Shown here: positions 7,654-17,276 of the stretch, piece by piece | Position numbering within the stretch: position 1 is the first letter of the stretch | How the letters are laid out: each line of letters starts with the position of its first letter | NCBI RefSeq assembly: GCF_010093065.1 | Contig: NZ_CP048113.1 | Coordinates: 868,001 to 932,000, forward strand | DNA: 64,000 bases | Reading direction: 5' to 3' | Source: Chitinophaga agri | GTDB lineage: Bacteria; Bacteroidota; Bacteroidia; Chitinophagales; Chitinophagaceae | The notes under the pieces: model-generated | Database searches by the model: none | What the model saw: the letters and a program-made list of their open reading frames with translations, nothing else | Told to the model about the DNA's origin: nothing | Program-made: the position numbers and the translations under genes

Positions 7654-9241
7654 CTGCTTCTTCAAGGTCCAGCATCGCTTCCTGCTTGCGCAGTACCTCA
7701 TCATCATATTGGTGCTCTTTCTTCAGCCGGAATAACTCCTTCCGCTGTAATGCGATCAGGCGTTTCTTAATATCATGATACAGCTGTATCTCCTGTAATT
7801 CTGTATCGTCACATTTCAACGATGCCAGCTTGGTCGTAGACAATGAAATACCACTTTGCAGCTGGTGGTGCAGGTTGGCGACCAGCTCATTGTCTTCGAT
7901 CTCCTTTTTATAGGCATGCTGTAACTGGGCATGCGCCACTTTCATGAGGTGCAGTCGGATGCCCGTTTCCTGCTCCACTTCAGGCACCACATTATCGATC
8001 TCGGTTACCTTCAGCAGTTTGGTAATGACAGGCAATAACAGCCCCTGAATCACGAGCGTAATGAAGATAACCACGAATGTGATGAACAGGATCAGGTTAC
8101 GATGGGGAAAGTTAGTGCCGTCCGATAATACCAGGGGAATAGATAACGCTGATGCCAGTGATACCACACCCCGCATGCCGGCCAGCGCTATCACCAGCGG
8201 GGCCCTCCAGCCCGGTGGATTTTCTTTTTCGCGGACGGACCTGAAAAGTAACCGGGGAATAAAAGTAGCGGGGTACATCCATAGTATACGAATGAAAATA
8301 GCAACAAAGCTGATAATGACCCCGTACCTGATCGCTTCCCCCAGGGAATAGTTCCCCAAACCTTCCACGATCTCGGGCAGCTCCAGTCCGATTAGAATAA
8401 ACACGATCCCGTTCAGGATAAAGGCGACCGTCTTCCAGACACTGACTGCCTGCATACGGGCGTTATAATTCAGGATCTCGTGGGAGCGGAAGGAAAGGAA
8501 CAACCCGCCGCTTACGACTGCCATAACGCCAGAGAAATGGAATGCCTCCGCCGCCATATACATAAAATAGGGCGCCATGAAGGTCATGGAAGTCGAAATA
8601 CTGGGAGTGGTCGGCAGCCAGCGCAAAATGCCATAAAAGACATGTCCGACGGCCAGTCCGGTCAGAATACCCATGATCGTTACCAGGAAGAAATCTGTGG
8701 CTGCCTCGTGCAGGGAGAAAACCCCTGAAACAACAGAGGCTACCGCAAACCGGAATACAATAAGGCTCGACGCATCATTCACAAGGCTTTCTCCCTCGAG
8801 TATATAAAGCGCCCGTTTGGGCAGTTTCACATTTTTCAGAACAGAAGTGGCAGCTACTGCGTCCGGTGGTGAAATGATGCCACCCAGCAGGAAACCCAGG
8901 GACATAGTGAAGCCGGGTATCATAGCAGTGGATACATATGCCACAATGCCTGACGTAAATAATACCAGTCCAAACGCCAGTAACGCAATGGGCCGTTTCC
9001 ATTTCCAGAAGTTATGCCACGATGTATACCAGGCTGCTTCAAACAGTAACGGTGGCAGGAATACCAGGAACACTAATTCCGGTTCCATTTTGATACGTGG
9101 CACTCCCGGAATAAAACCGATGACAAGTCCGCCGAGGACCAGAAAGATCGGATACGAGATCTTTAGTCGTTGTCCGAGCATCATCAGCATGAAAACGACA
9201 AACAAAAGCGATAAAATCAACAACAGATTTTCGTAAATCAT
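7628..9241 (-). CDS. CPA1-type Na+/H+ antiporter
   Basis: Members of the monovalent cation:proton antiporter-1 family exchange cytosolic Na+ (or K+) for protons across the inner membrane and help pH and salt balance. The 537 residues hold about 12 hydrophobic segments up to residue 400, with the family motifs FLPPLLFEAAW (about 61-71), GGIISPPDAVAATSVL (120-135, with the ion-binding Asp) and LEGESLVNDASSL (148-160). The last 130 residues are hydrophilic and helical, as in the bacterial Na+/H+ antiporter subgroup with a cytosolic tail. The start lies 43 bp after the stop of the LuxR-type regulator on the same strand, so the two may be co-transcribed. Ion preference cannot be read from sequence. 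Confidence 0.93.
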   Translation of the reverse strand: MIYENLLLILSLLFVVFMLMMLGQRLKISYPIFLVLGGLVIGFIPGVPRIKMEPELVFLVFLPPLLFEAAWYTSWHNFWKWKRPIALLAFGLVLFTSGIVAYVSTAMIPGFTMSLGFLLGGIISPPDAVAATSVLKNVKLPKRALYILEGESLVNDASSLIVFRFAVASVVSGVFSLHEAATDFFLVTIMGILTGLAVGHVFYGILRWLPTTPSISTSMTFMAPYFMYMAAEAFHFSGVMAVVSGGLFLSFRSHEILNYNARMQAVSVWKTVAFILNGIVFILIGLELPEIVEGLGNYSLGEAIRYGVIISFVAIFIRILWMYPATFIPRLLFRSVREKENPPGWRAPLVIALAGMRGVVSLASALSIPLVLSDGTNFPHRNLILFITFVVIFITLVIQGLLLPVITKLLKVTEIDNVVPEVEQETGIRLHLMKVAHAQLQHAYKKEIEDNELVANLHHQLQSGISLSTTKLASLKCDDTELQEIQLYHDIKKRLIALQRKELFRLKKEHQYDDEVLRKQEAMLDLEEAEINGRSAH

Positions 9242-9284
9242 ATATACCTGGTTTACAGGGGATAAACCCCTCTCAGGCCCAAAC

Positions 9285-9947
9285 TTAAGACAATATTTTG
9301 TATTGCTGTGTGAGGTTTTTTATGGCATACTTAATAAGAGAATTATGACCGGTGAGATTTAATTTCTTTGAAATATTATGCCGGTGATTTTCTACTGTTT
9401 TGATACTGATGTTAAGTGACTGTGCGATCTCTTTTGTGCTCATACCTTCAGCGATCATCTGCATGACCCTGAACTCTGTTTTGCTTAGCTTGTGATGGGC
9501 TTCCTGTGGAATAGCGGGCAGAGAGACAATGGTCGTGTGCCTTTCCCTGGGCTGCAGATTGAAAATGGTAAAACGTGTAAGCCTGGACTTTATGCTCATC
9601 AGGAGTTCCTTACTCTTGAACGGGCGGGCCAGGAAGTCGTCAGCCCCGAGGTTCATGCCCATACGCATATCTTCCTTATTATCTTTTCCACTGATGAAGA
9701 TAAAGGGAATATGTTGCAGCGACGTATCATTTCTCATTTCCATCAGAAAATGAAAACCACTGCCACCGCGTAGTTTCACCCCACATACAATAATGTCGGG
9801 CTGATACTGGCGGCAGATATAGATACCTTCTTCCGCAGTGCTGGATGTATAAACGTTGTAGTGATGCAGGGTTAATAACTGTTGAATTTTCCTGATTAAA
9901 GCAGCATCTTCTTCAATAACCAGAATGCTGTAAGTTGACTCTTTCAT
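9285..9947 (-). CDS. Atypical response regulator: degenerate receiver plus LuxR-type HTH
   Basis: The 220 residues have a receiver-like domain (about 7-120) and a C-terminal LuxR/NarL-type helix-turn-helix (about 153-215; LSKTEFRVMQMIAEGMSTKEIAQ and VENHRHNISKKL). The receiver keeps the acidic pair near residues 13-14 and the Ser at 86, but the phospho-acceptor Asp is replaced by Gly56 (PDIIVCGVKLR, normally CDV or MDV) and the conserved Lys before PF is Arg108 (LARPFK). Aspartyl phosphorylation in the usual way is therefore not expected. Such receivers usually act by ligand or protein binding, or constitutively. No histidine kinase is nearby. The antiporter gene follows 43 bp downstream on the same strand and is a possible target or operon partner. 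Confidence 0.9.
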   Translation of the reverse strand: MKESTYSILVIEEDAALIRKIQQLLTLHHYNVYTSSTAEEGIYICRQYQPDIIVCGVKLRGGSGFHFLMEMRNDTSLQHIPFIFISGKDNKEDMRMGMNLGADDFLARPFKSKELLMSIKSRLTRFTIFNLQPRERHTTIVSLPAIPQEAHHKLSKTEFRVMQMIAEGMSTKEIAQSLNISIKTVENHRHNISKKLNLTGHNSLIKYAIKNLTQQYKILS

Positions 9948-10783
9948 TGGCTAATTAATTGGAGGTAGTTTGTACGTCCCCGTTAGTTGTGTTTTCCTCA
10001 TAATTGTTGTTTGCCGGACATTCGCATACTATTTTTCCTACTAACGCATAACTGCTCCTAAAATTGGCAGTAGGAAAAAAATATACCGGCATAGTTATAG
10101 GTCCCTTATAAAGTTTTATGATCCATTAAGTCTGTTTAATGATTGGTGAACGATTCACTTCCTGTCGGGCCCGTAGCAATGTAATACGGGCACAACAGGG
10201 GTAACATTTAACGACGGTTTTTCTCGGGAGATGGTGGGCATAGTCAGCCTGTAACAACGGCTGTACGTAAATATGCATCAAATATTGGGGCCTTTTACAG
10301 CCAAGTCTGCTGCCCTTTCTGAAAATAAGTGTTATCACCTAGAAACATGTGTGTCCTTACTCATTTTCAATATCAGGTGCCGAAATTTACGAAATCACCC
10401 GCAACATTTGTACATCTTTACACAAGAAATGCATAAGTCATTTAACATGAGGCAAATCTGAAGTAGGATTTGTTACCAATAGGACATGAAAGTTATATGT
10501 TTAATCAATATATCATAAGTAATTAATTCTGCCATATCCATATCCATAATAAAGCCGCAAATGGTTTCGCAACCTGCGTATGCTGATTATGAGAATTGTA
10601 TACCAGGCGCCTGCGAAGATTTTTTAAACACAGGTTTTCATAGGATAGATAACTAAATTGCCGCTCATTCCTGGGCGGCATATTTATTTTTATTATTTAA
10701 TTCATTAGCTTTAACCCTTACAGGTTTCGCCATTACAACTGGTATAACCAGCCACAAAGTGCTTACTTAACTATCATAATTCC
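9948..10783. other. Long intergenic region without a recognisable gene
   Basis: About 835 bp lie between the divergent regulator and the SGNH hydrolase. The short frames inside it have no family resemblance. It contains a long-loop inverted repeat at 10032-10079 and a small GCCGC/GCGGC hairpin near 10660-10679. The part nearest the hydrolase has TAGCTTTA around 10709, one mismatch from the Bacteroidota -7 element. Confidence 0.5.
10032..10079. promoter_or_regulatory. Inverted repeat upstream of the atypical regulator
   Basis: TTTTTCCTACT (10032-10042) and AGTAGGAAAAA (10069-10079) are perfect 11-bp arms separated by 26 bp, 85-132 bp upstream of the regulator start. The arms could be two half-sites for a DNA-binding protein or a long-loop hairpin. 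Confidence 0.35.
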
Positions 10784-11563
10784 ATGGAACAACACAAAAA
10801 TTCTAATCGGAGGAACTTTATCCGGAACGTGTCATTGGGTAGCCTCGCCGCATTAAGCCTTCCTGAGCTTGTATCCGCTGCAACTACCTCTAGTGAAAGC
10901 CCCGCCCGTGCCAAAAAGATAAGCCTGAAAAAGGATGCTGTCATCCTCTTCCAGGGAGATTCCATTACTGATGCAGGACGTAAACGCGATAAGAATGATG
11001 CCAACGACCCTTCCGCACTGGGTAACGGCTATGCTTATCTGACTGCCGCCGCCCTCCTCAGAGAGTTCCCGGATAAAAATCTCAAGATCTATAACAAGGG
11101 TATCAGCGGTAATAAGGTATACCAGCTGGCTGAAAGATGGGATGCTGACTGTCTGCAGATAAAACCAGACGTATTAAGTATCCTGATCGGTGTAAATGAC
11201 TTCTGGCATACACTCAACGGTAATTACAACGGTACTATTAAAACATACAGGGACGATTTTACCAAACTGCTCGACCGTACAAAACAGGCCCTGCCTGAAG
11301 TACAGCTCATTATAGGTGAACCTTTTGCGGTGAATGGGGTCAAGGCGGTGGATGATAAATGGTTCCCTGCCTTCAATGACTATCGCGTAGCTGCCCGTGA
11401 GATCGCTACTAAATACGATGCGGCGTTCATTCCCTATCAGTCTATCTACGACAAAGCAGAGAAGTCCGCGCCTGGGTCTTACTGGACAGGCGATGGGGTA
11501 CATCCTGCTATTCCGGGTGCGTCACTGATGGCGGCCTCCTGGATGGAAACGATCAGGAAATAA
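10784..11563 (+). CDS. SGNH/GDSL-family hydrolase with Tat-type signal
   Basis: This is a 259-residue serine esterase of the SGNH fold, probably acting on acetylated carbohydrate or a related ester outside the cytoplasm. The N-terminus NRRNFIRNVSLGSLAALSL carries twin arginines (9-10) before a hydrophobic stretch, which points to Tat export. Catalytic blocks are all present: GDSITDAG with Ser60, the Gly of GISGNK (about 106-110), GVND with Asn138, and DGVHP with Asp237 and His240. Proteins of this type often occur in polysaccharide degradation loci, but none is adjacent here. The substrate is unknown. It is a single-gene unit flanked by a long upstream region and a downstream hairpin. Confidence 0.93.
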   Translation: MEQHKNSNRRNFIRNVSLGSLAALSLPELVSAATTSSESPARAKKISLKKDAVILFQGDSITDAGRKRDKNDANDPSALGNGYAYLTAAALLREFPDKNLKIYNKGISGNKVYQLAERWDADCLQIKPDVLSILIGVNDFWHTLNGNYNGTIKTYRDDFTKLLDRTKQALPEVQLIIGEPFAVNGVKAVDDKWFPAFNDYRVAAREIATKYDAAFIPYQSIYDKAEKSAPGSYWTGDGVHPAIPGASLMAASWMETIRK

Positions 11564-11617
11564 CCAGGAATTAAGAAATCGGCATCAGGAATTGACTAGA
11601 TCATGCCCTCCTGAAAC

Positions 11618-11654
11618 AACTAGCGCTCCTGGCCAATGTCCGGGAGCGCTGGTT
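11618..11654. terminator. Hairpin after SGNH hydrolase gene
   Basis: AACTAGCGCTCCTGG and CCGGGAGCGCTGGTT form a near-perfect 15-bp stem with two wobble-type mismatches and a 7-nt loop. The T run after it is weak. It lies between convergent units (hydrolase and RND pump) and may slow polymerase from both sides. Confidence 0.55.
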
Positions 11655-11685
11655 ATTTGTAGCAGCATTGTATTATCAGATATTC

Positions 11686-14600
11686 CTAATTCCTCATTCC
11701 TGCTTCCTGATTAATTCTCGGCGGCATCAGTTTATATACAACCGGCGTCACTATCCTCGACAACAACGTAGAACTGATCAGTCCTCCTATCAGCACAATT
11801 GCCAGTGGTGCGATCAGCGGATTGGAGGAGACTGCAATCGGCATCAGTCCACCGATAGCTGTCAGTGACGTCAGCACGATCGGCAGGAACCTGATCTCTC
11901 CCGCCTCCCTGATCGCGGTATCCAGTGATTTACCTTCTTCTCTCAGCTGGTTCGTAAAGTCCACCAGCAGGATCGTATTCTTTACCTCGATCCCCGCCAG
12001 GGCAATCATACCAATGATCGCTACAAAGGAAAGCGAGTTTCCCGTTACCCACAGTCCAATTGCCGCACCTACAATACCCAGTGGTATCACCGACAAGACG
12101 ATCAGTGTACTCTTAAATGTCTTAAACTCCAGTACCAGCACCGCAATGAAAAGGAAGATCGTCACAATAATGATACTCATAAAGCCGCCAAATGAATCCT
12201 GGCGTGCTTCCACTTCTCCGCCCATTTCATAACTGTAACCAGCGGGCAACTGGATCGCGTTCATCTTCTCAATCGTACTGTTAATGACACGGTCGGCCAG
12301 AAAGCCTTCCTGTACGGATGCTGTTACCGATACCACTCTTCTCTTTTCCTGGTGATTGATATGCAGGGGAGAGGCTTCCATTTTCAGGCTCGCTACCTGC
12401 GACAACGGATAAGACTTATCGTCCTGGTTGTTTACATAGAGGTTATTGAATACATCCAGTGTCGGACGACCATCCTTATTCCGTGTCAGCAGGACATCAT
12501 AGTCGTTGTCGTTCTTATCCGCGTAATGTCCCAGGTTCAGTCCTGCTACTGCCAGACGTACTGTCCGGTCAATATTCACACTTGATATACCCAGTAACTG
12601 CGCCTTTTCTTTATCGATGTCTACCCGGATGTCTGTCTTCAGCAGTTTCACCGGATTATTCACATAGATGGCGCCAGGGACCCGCTGTAACATCCCCTCT
12701 ACTTTGCCTGCCAGGCTTCGCAGCGTATCCAGGTTGTCGCCGAATAGCCTTACTTCCACCGGTGCCGGTGCAGGCGGTCCCTGCTCAAAGTTCATTACTT
12801 CCACCTTCGCGCCCGGATAAGGTGTCCAGCGTTTACGCAGCCTGTCTATCAGTTGTAACTTTTCATCCGCACTGGTATGCTCGTCCAGTTGTATAAATAT
12901 CTGGGCAAAGTCCGCTCTTTCATGCTCCTGTACAACGTTATAATAGATCCGCGGATTTCCCTTGCCTACATTTGTCGCAAAGTAACGGATCGTCCTTTCC
13001 TGTTTGAGTTCCTGCTCTACCTGCCTGCTGATGCTTTTGGTGTAGGTCAGACTGGATTGTGGCGGTGTCGTGATATTGATCAGGAACTGTGGTTTCTCTG
13101 ATGCCGGAAACAAACTGAACCCTACTATCTGAAACAGGAATAATGAGGCGCCAAAGATGAGTACCGTCACCACGATGGTAATGAGAGGTCTGTTCAGTGC
13201 CTTGTCCAGCAAACGGGAATAACTGCCATGGATCAGTTTCTTCAGGGTGCGCATGAAGATGTTACCTTCCGGATGGCCCTGATGCTCCTTCAGCAGTTTG
13301 CTGGACAGGAACGGGATGATCGTCAGGGATACGAGCATGGAAGCAAACACACTCAGCACAACAGCCATCGGTAATCCACGGATAAAATCGCCCGCACCTT
13401 CCGGCAGGAACACTAACGGCATAAAAGCAATGATCAGGGCTGCTGTACAACCTACCACCGCCTGACCGATCTGTTGGGTCGCCTTTAAGGTCGCTTCCAT
13501 CCGTGAATGCCCTTCCAGCATCCAGCGTTCAATATTTTCCACCACCACAATGCTGTCATCGACCAGCAAACCTAGCGCCACTACTAACCCTACAATACTT
13601 AGCTGGTTCAGGTTGTAACCAAAGACATTCAGTAATACCACACCGATTGCCAGTGATAAAGGAATAGAGATCATCACGATCAGTGCCGGCCGGAACCCCA
13701 GTGGCAATAAGGTAATAGCCACCAACAGGATAGCGATCATAAAGTCTTTTCCCAGTCCGCCGAGACGCCTGTTCACATTATCTGCCTGGTCAAAATGCTG
13801 GATCATGTCAATATTGGAGGGCAGCGTTTTCTTAAAAGCGGCGACTACCGGTGCATACAGTTGCTGTGTCTGACTGATATTCTCTCCTTCCTTCTGGGCT
13901 GCTACCACAAAGGCACAGCGGCGTCCGTTGAGTCGTGTCTCGTATTGTTCGTCAGCGAACCCGTAGTAGATATTCGACACATCTCTCAGGAAGATATTTT
14001 TCCCCTGGCTGTTGAACACCACCGTGTTCTTGATCTCATCCAGCTGCTGATAGCTACCACTGCTCTTGATATTGTAGCTGCGGTTGCCGGCATCTACACT
14101 GCCGCCGGGGATGTTGGCCATTTCCTGCTGGATACTGGTGATGACCTTATGAGCCGGCAGGCCCAGTTGTGCGATCTTCTCCAGGTTCAGTTCTATTTTG
14201 ACCTGCCTGCCGGGAATACCATGGATCTCCACGTTCTTCAGTGCCTTGATGCGTTCCAGTTCGTCCTGTAGCTTCTCTGCATAGTATTGCAGTTTATCTT
14301 TCGGTGCCGTCTCTGATACCAGCGCAATCTGCATGATGTTCACATCGCTGGGCTGTACACGCTGTACGTCAATATTGATGTTGTCCGGAAGCTCCCCGCG
14401 TTTGCCATTTACAACCCGCAGTACTTCCTGGTATTTGTCATCGACGTTACTTTTGTATTTATATTCCACGCGGATAACGGCCAGTCCATCGCCAATATTG
14501 GTACGTACGCGCTTGATGTTCTCCTGGGAGGACAGTTCCTTTTCCAGTGGGTCTACCACCAGGTCTTCCATGTCTTTCGGACTAGTACCCGGGTATACTA

Positions 14601-14745
14601 CCACTACGCTGAACATGGGCGATTTTACTTCCGGGTCTTCGGAACGGGGCATGGATAAGATGGTCGTGAGACCTAAGACGATGATCATGATAAAGATGAC
14701 CAGTGTAAACTGGTAGTTCTTTACCGCGTATGAAGAAATTTTCAT
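11686..14745 (-). CDS. RND efflux pump inner-membrane subunit (AcrB-type)
   Basis: This is a proton-driven efflux transporter of 1019 residues, the expected length for an AcrB-like subunit with 12 membrane segments and two large periplasmic loops. The start MKISSYAVKNYQFTLVIFI leads into TM1. The proton-relay pair in TM4 is intact (GLLVDDSIVVVENIERWM, Asp396-Asp397). Other family motifs are RSEDPEVKSPMFSVVVVYPG after TM1 and GIEVKNTILLVDF in TM10. It is the last gene of a minus-strand operon tetR-tolC-MFP-RND, 42 bp after the adaptor. The likely complex spans both membranes and exports drugs or amphiphiles; the substrate is not predictable. The DD pair argues for the drug-export (HAE) rather than the metal-export class. 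Confidence 0.95.
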   Translation of the reverse strand: MKISSYAVKNYQFTLVIFIMIIVLGLTTILSMPRSEDPEVKSPMFSVVVVYPGTSPKDMEDLVVDPLEKELSSQENIKRVRTNIGDGLAVIRVEYKYKSNVDDKYQEVLRVVNGKRGELPDNINIDVQRVQPSDVNIMQIALVSETAPKDKLQYYAEKLQDELERIKALKNVEIHGIPGRQVKIELNLEKIAQLGLPAHKVITSIQQEMANIPGGSVDAGNRSYNIKSSGSYQQLDEIKNTVVFNSQGKNIFLRDVSNIYYGFADEQYETRLNGRRCAFVVAAQKEGENISQTQQLYAPVVAAFKKTLPSNIDMIQHFDQADNVNRRLGGLGKDFMIAILLVAITLLPLGFRPALIVMISIPLSLAIGVVLLNVFGYNLNQLSIVGLVVALGLLVDDSIVVVENIERWMLEGHSRMEATLKATQQIGQAVVGCTAALIIAFMPLVFLPEGAGDFIRGLPMAVVLSVFASMLVSLTIIPFLSSKLLKEHQGHPEGNIFMRTLKKLIHGSYSRLLDKALNRPLITIVVTVLIFGASLFLFQIVGFSLFPASEKPQFLINITTPPQSSLTYTKSISRQVEQELKQERTIRYFATNVGKGNPRIYYNVVQEHERADFAQIFIQLDEHTSADEKLQLIDRLRKRWTPYPGAKVEVMNFEQGPPAPAPVEVRLFGDNLDTLRSLAGKVEGMLQRVPGAIYVNNPVKLLKTDIRVDIDKEKAQLLGISSVNIDRTVRLAVAGLNLGHYADKNDNDYDVLLTRNKDGRPTLDVFNNLYVNNQDDKSYPLSQVASLKMEASPLHINHQEKRRVVSVTASVQEGFLADRVINSTIEKMNAIQLPAGYSYEMGGEVEARQDSFGGFMSIIIVTIFLFIAVLVLEFKTFKSTLIVLSVIPLGIVGAAIGLWVTGNSLSFVAIIGMIALAGIEVKNTILLVDFTNQLREEGKSLDTAIREAGEIRFLPIVLTSLTAIGGLMPIAVSSNPLIAPLAIVLIGGLISSTLLSRIVTPVVYKLMPPRINQEAGMRN

Positions 14746-14787
14746 GATTCCGATAGTTTTAAAGAGAATGCTGATGCGGGAGACGCG

Positions 14788-15858
14788 TTATTTAACCGTG
14801 ATAGTGCTGCCGTCAGTGAGATACGCACTGCCGGAGACAATGAGTGCGGCCGCCTGTTGCAGACCATTACTAATGATGACCTTCTCCGCTTCCATGCCGG
14901 CAATCGTTACAGGTACCTTGTGTGCGGTTTTATTGTCGTTGGTGATAAACACATAACCGCTGTTACCATCTCCTTCCAGCAGTGCGTCATAGGGAATGGC
15001 CCATGGTCCCTGGGAGGCAGTGGCTGTCACTGTTACCGGAGTGATGACCGCTTTGCCAAACATGCCGAAAGCAATGGCGGAAGGCTTTTCTCCTGTCAGT
15101 CTGATATCCGCCGTAAAGGAACCGCTCTGCGGTTGTATGCCCTCAGATTTGCGGGAGACGTTACCCGTGAAGGTTTTACCTGGAACCGCTTCTACTTCTA
15201 TGCTGGCTTTGTCCTGCAGGTTGATGGCCGCCCATTCCTTGTTGCTGATGTTGACGCGTAGCAACCAGTTACCCGATTTTGCACCGTTGGTCTCCAATAC
15301 AGGTGTACCCGGTTGTACCAGCTGTCCTTCACTGGCCAGCTTGCGCAATACATACCCACTGGCAGTTGCCGTGATCTGTGAATGCGCGCGGTTGAACTGA
15401 GCTGTCTTGACCTGTTCAGCGGCGATATCTAATGCAGTCTTTGCGTTTTGCAACTGTTCGAGCGTAGCGACGCTGTCTTTATAGAGATTGTCCACTCTTT
15501 TATAATCACGTTGCGCTTTTTCAAATCCGAGCTCTGCCTGTTGTACCTGGGCATTGATCTCTACCGGATTCAATAAGGCCAGTACCTGGCCCTGTTTCAC
15601 GGCATCACCTTCTCTTACCATGATGCGCTGGATAATGCCGCCGGTCTTGAAAGACAGCAGTACTTCATCGTCTGTGGTGAACTGTCCGGATACGGCGATG
15701 GCTGTATGTGCATTCAGCTGACCATTCAATGGCAGCAGTTTCACGGGAATGTCGGCAGTTTTATTGTCGTTATTATGTTCGGCAGCGCTGGGCGTTCCGC
15801 AGGAGATGACCATGCAGGAAAAGGAAGCCATTAGTGAGATAGAAAGGATTGTTTTCAT
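14788..15858 (-). CDS. RND efflux periplasmic adaptor (membrane fusion protein)
   Basis: This 356-residue adaptor links the RND pump to the TolC channel. It begins with a lipoprotein signal (SFSCMVISCGTPS), with the cysteine of ISCG the likely lipidation site, so it is anchored in the inner membrane. The split biotinyl-lipoyl halves are visible: FKTGGIIQRIMVREGDAVKQG before and ATASGYVLRKLASEGQLVQPG after the helical hairpin, followed by the beta-barrel and membrane-proximal domains. It lies 23 bp downstream of tolC and 42 bp upstream of the RND gene. Its position in the operon makes it the adaptor for this pump. Confidence 0.93.
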   Translation of the reverse strand: MKTILSISLMASFSCMVISCGTPSAAEHNNDNKTADIPVKLLPLNGQLNAHTAIAVSGQFTTDDEVLLSFKTGGIIQRIMVREGDAVKQGQVLALLNPVEINAQVQQAELGFEKAQRDYKRVDNLYKDSVATLEQLQNAKTALDIAAEQVKTAQFNRAHSQITATASGYVLRKLASEGQLVQPGTPVLETNGAKSGNWLLRVNISNKEWAAINLQDKASIEVEAVPGKTFTGNVSRKSEGIQPQSGSFTADIRLTGEKPSAIAFGMFGKAVITPVTVTATASQGPWAIPYDALLEGDGNSGYVFITNDNKTAHKVPVTIAGMEAEKVIISNGLQQAAALIVSGSAYLTDGSTITVK

Positions 15859-15881
15859 GTTGAATATTTTTAGGAAGCAGT

Positions 15882-17234
15882 TTATAGTTTATAGGAGGCT
15901 TTTGCACGTTCAATATCTGCAATGGTTGTTTGCACGGCGGCAAAGGCGACAGATAACTGTAAGCGGGCATTCGTCAGCTGATTCTGTGCATCGAGCAGCT
16001 CTATATACAGGAGTTGCCCTGCTTTGTAGACTTTCGACTGATCGGTATAGTACTTTTCAGATAGCCGTAGTTGTTCGCGGGCACTGTTGAAATTGGCCAC
16101 CGCTGTACGATAGTTATTTTCTGCTACCTGCTGTTCCAGCTGGAATGACAGGTTAGCCTCGGTATAGGCGGCCTGCAGATTGCTCACGTCAATAGCAGCC
16201 TGTTTGGCTTTGTATTTCCGTTGTCCGGCGGCGAAGAGGTCCCATTGCAGGTTGACACCCCACATATAATAGCGGGACTGGTTATCCACTTTCCAGTTAA
16301 AGCCCTGGGAACCGAGATCCAGGAAGGTGCTGAGTTTAGGCACCAGGTAGGATTTCGACTGGCGGTAGGAGAGGTCAGCTATCTTCTGTTGCTGGGAAAG
16401 CTGTAACAGTTCCTCTCTAACGTTGGCTGCTGTTGCGGGAGCTTCCGATAGTTCTTCCTGCTGGAACAGGCTGCTGTCGATAGTGACAGGTGCTTTCAGG
16501 TCTCTGTTCAGCAGGAAGTTGAAGTAGGCGGCGGCATTCAGTTGTTTATTCTCCGCATCTGTGATGGCTGCTTCGATCTTCTGTTGCTCTGCTTTGGCAC
16601 GCGTCAGGGCCGTGCTGTTGGTAACACCGTTGGCAAGGAAGCTGGTGTTCACGCGTATATTCTCCTGCACCTGTGAAAGGGCCGTATGATAGATGTCCAC
16701 CGCTTTCCCGGCCTGGTAGTATTGGTAATACGCTGTTTTAATGTCTTTTACAAGCCTGCGTTTATACACATTCAGGGCTGCCTGCTGAAGGGTGATACTT
16801 TCCCGGCGGATCTTCTGTGCATACCAGATTTCGGTATTTATCAGCGGGAGAGAGGTCCGCAGGTGTACGTCATAAAAGTTATCGGGGTTCAGCAGTACAG
16901 ACTGGTTTTCCAGTTGCGGGAATTTCTGACTATTAGTTAGCTGGTTCAGTGTGGTATAAACCGGGTTCAGCATGTCACCGATCGGAATATCGATCGTACG
17001 GCCACCACCAGCCCTGGTATAATTACCGGTCAATCCCACCTGTGGGAAGAACAGGCTCCTGGCTTCCTGCAGGGCGTAAAGCGATCTATCCAGCTGAAAA
17101 TGCTGCTGTTTGAGCCCCTGATTCTGTGAAAAGGCGCTCTGGATATAGTCTTCCAGCACTTTGCTCTGCCCATGCCCGTACTGGGCGCACGTTCCAATAA
17201 TAGCCATTATTATTATGAACGTTTTTCTTTTCAT
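15882..17234 (-). CDS. TolC-family outer-membrane efflux channel
   Basis: The ATG at 17234 is chosen because it gives a proper signal peptide (MKRKTFIIIMAIIGTCAQYGHGQ). Two upstream in-frame starts (17258 GTG, 17249 ATG) would lie inside or at the edge of a predicted operator. The mature part holds two OEP repeats of long amphipathic helices, as expected for a trimeric outer-membrane channel of about 450 residues. Heptad-rich stretches such as YTEANLSFQLEQQVAENNYRT are visible in the second half. It is the first structural gene after tetR in the operon, with a small hairpin terminator and an operator-like site between them. Confidence 0.92.
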   Translation of the reverse strand: MKRKTFIIIMAIIGTCAQYGHGQSKVLEDYIQSAFSQNQGLKQQHFQLDRSLYALQEARSLFFPQVGLTGNYTRAGGGRTIDIPIGDMLNPVYTTLNQLTNSQKFPQLENQSVLLNPDNFYDVHLRTSLPLINTEIWYAQKIRRESITLQQAALNVYKRRLVKDIKTAYYQYYQAGKAVDIYHTALSQVQENIRVNTSFLANGVTNSTALTRAKAEQQKIEAAITDAENKQLNAAAYFNFLLNRDLKAPVTIDSSLFQQEELSEAPATAANVREELLQLSQQQKIADLSYRQSKSYLVPKLSTFLDLGSQGFNWKVDNQSRYYMWGVNLQWDLFAAGQRKYKAKQAAIDVSNLQAAYTEANLSFQLEQQVAENNYRTAVANFNSAREQLRLSEKYYTDQSKVYKAGQLLYIELLDAQNQLTNARLQLSVAFAAVQTTIADIERAKASYKL

Positions 17235-17248
17235 GATTATAGTTGACA

Positions 17249-17264
17249 TAATGAACACTGTTTA
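17249..17264. promoter_or_regulatory. Candidate TetR operator before tolC
   Basis: TAATGAACACTGTTTA lies 15-30 bp upstream of the tolC start. Its core TGAACA-C-TGTTTA is a near-perfect dyad, and the same 16-mer with only the central base changed occurs just upstream of tetR at 18017-18032. The pairing of the two copies around an efflux operon and its TetR gene makes an operator likely. Confidence 0.65.
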
Positions 17265-17276
17265 GTTATGGCGGAT

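Noticed and set aside
10273..10461. 62-codon plus-strand frame in the 9.9-10.8 kb gap
   Set aside because: No start context, no motif and composition unlike neighbouring genes.
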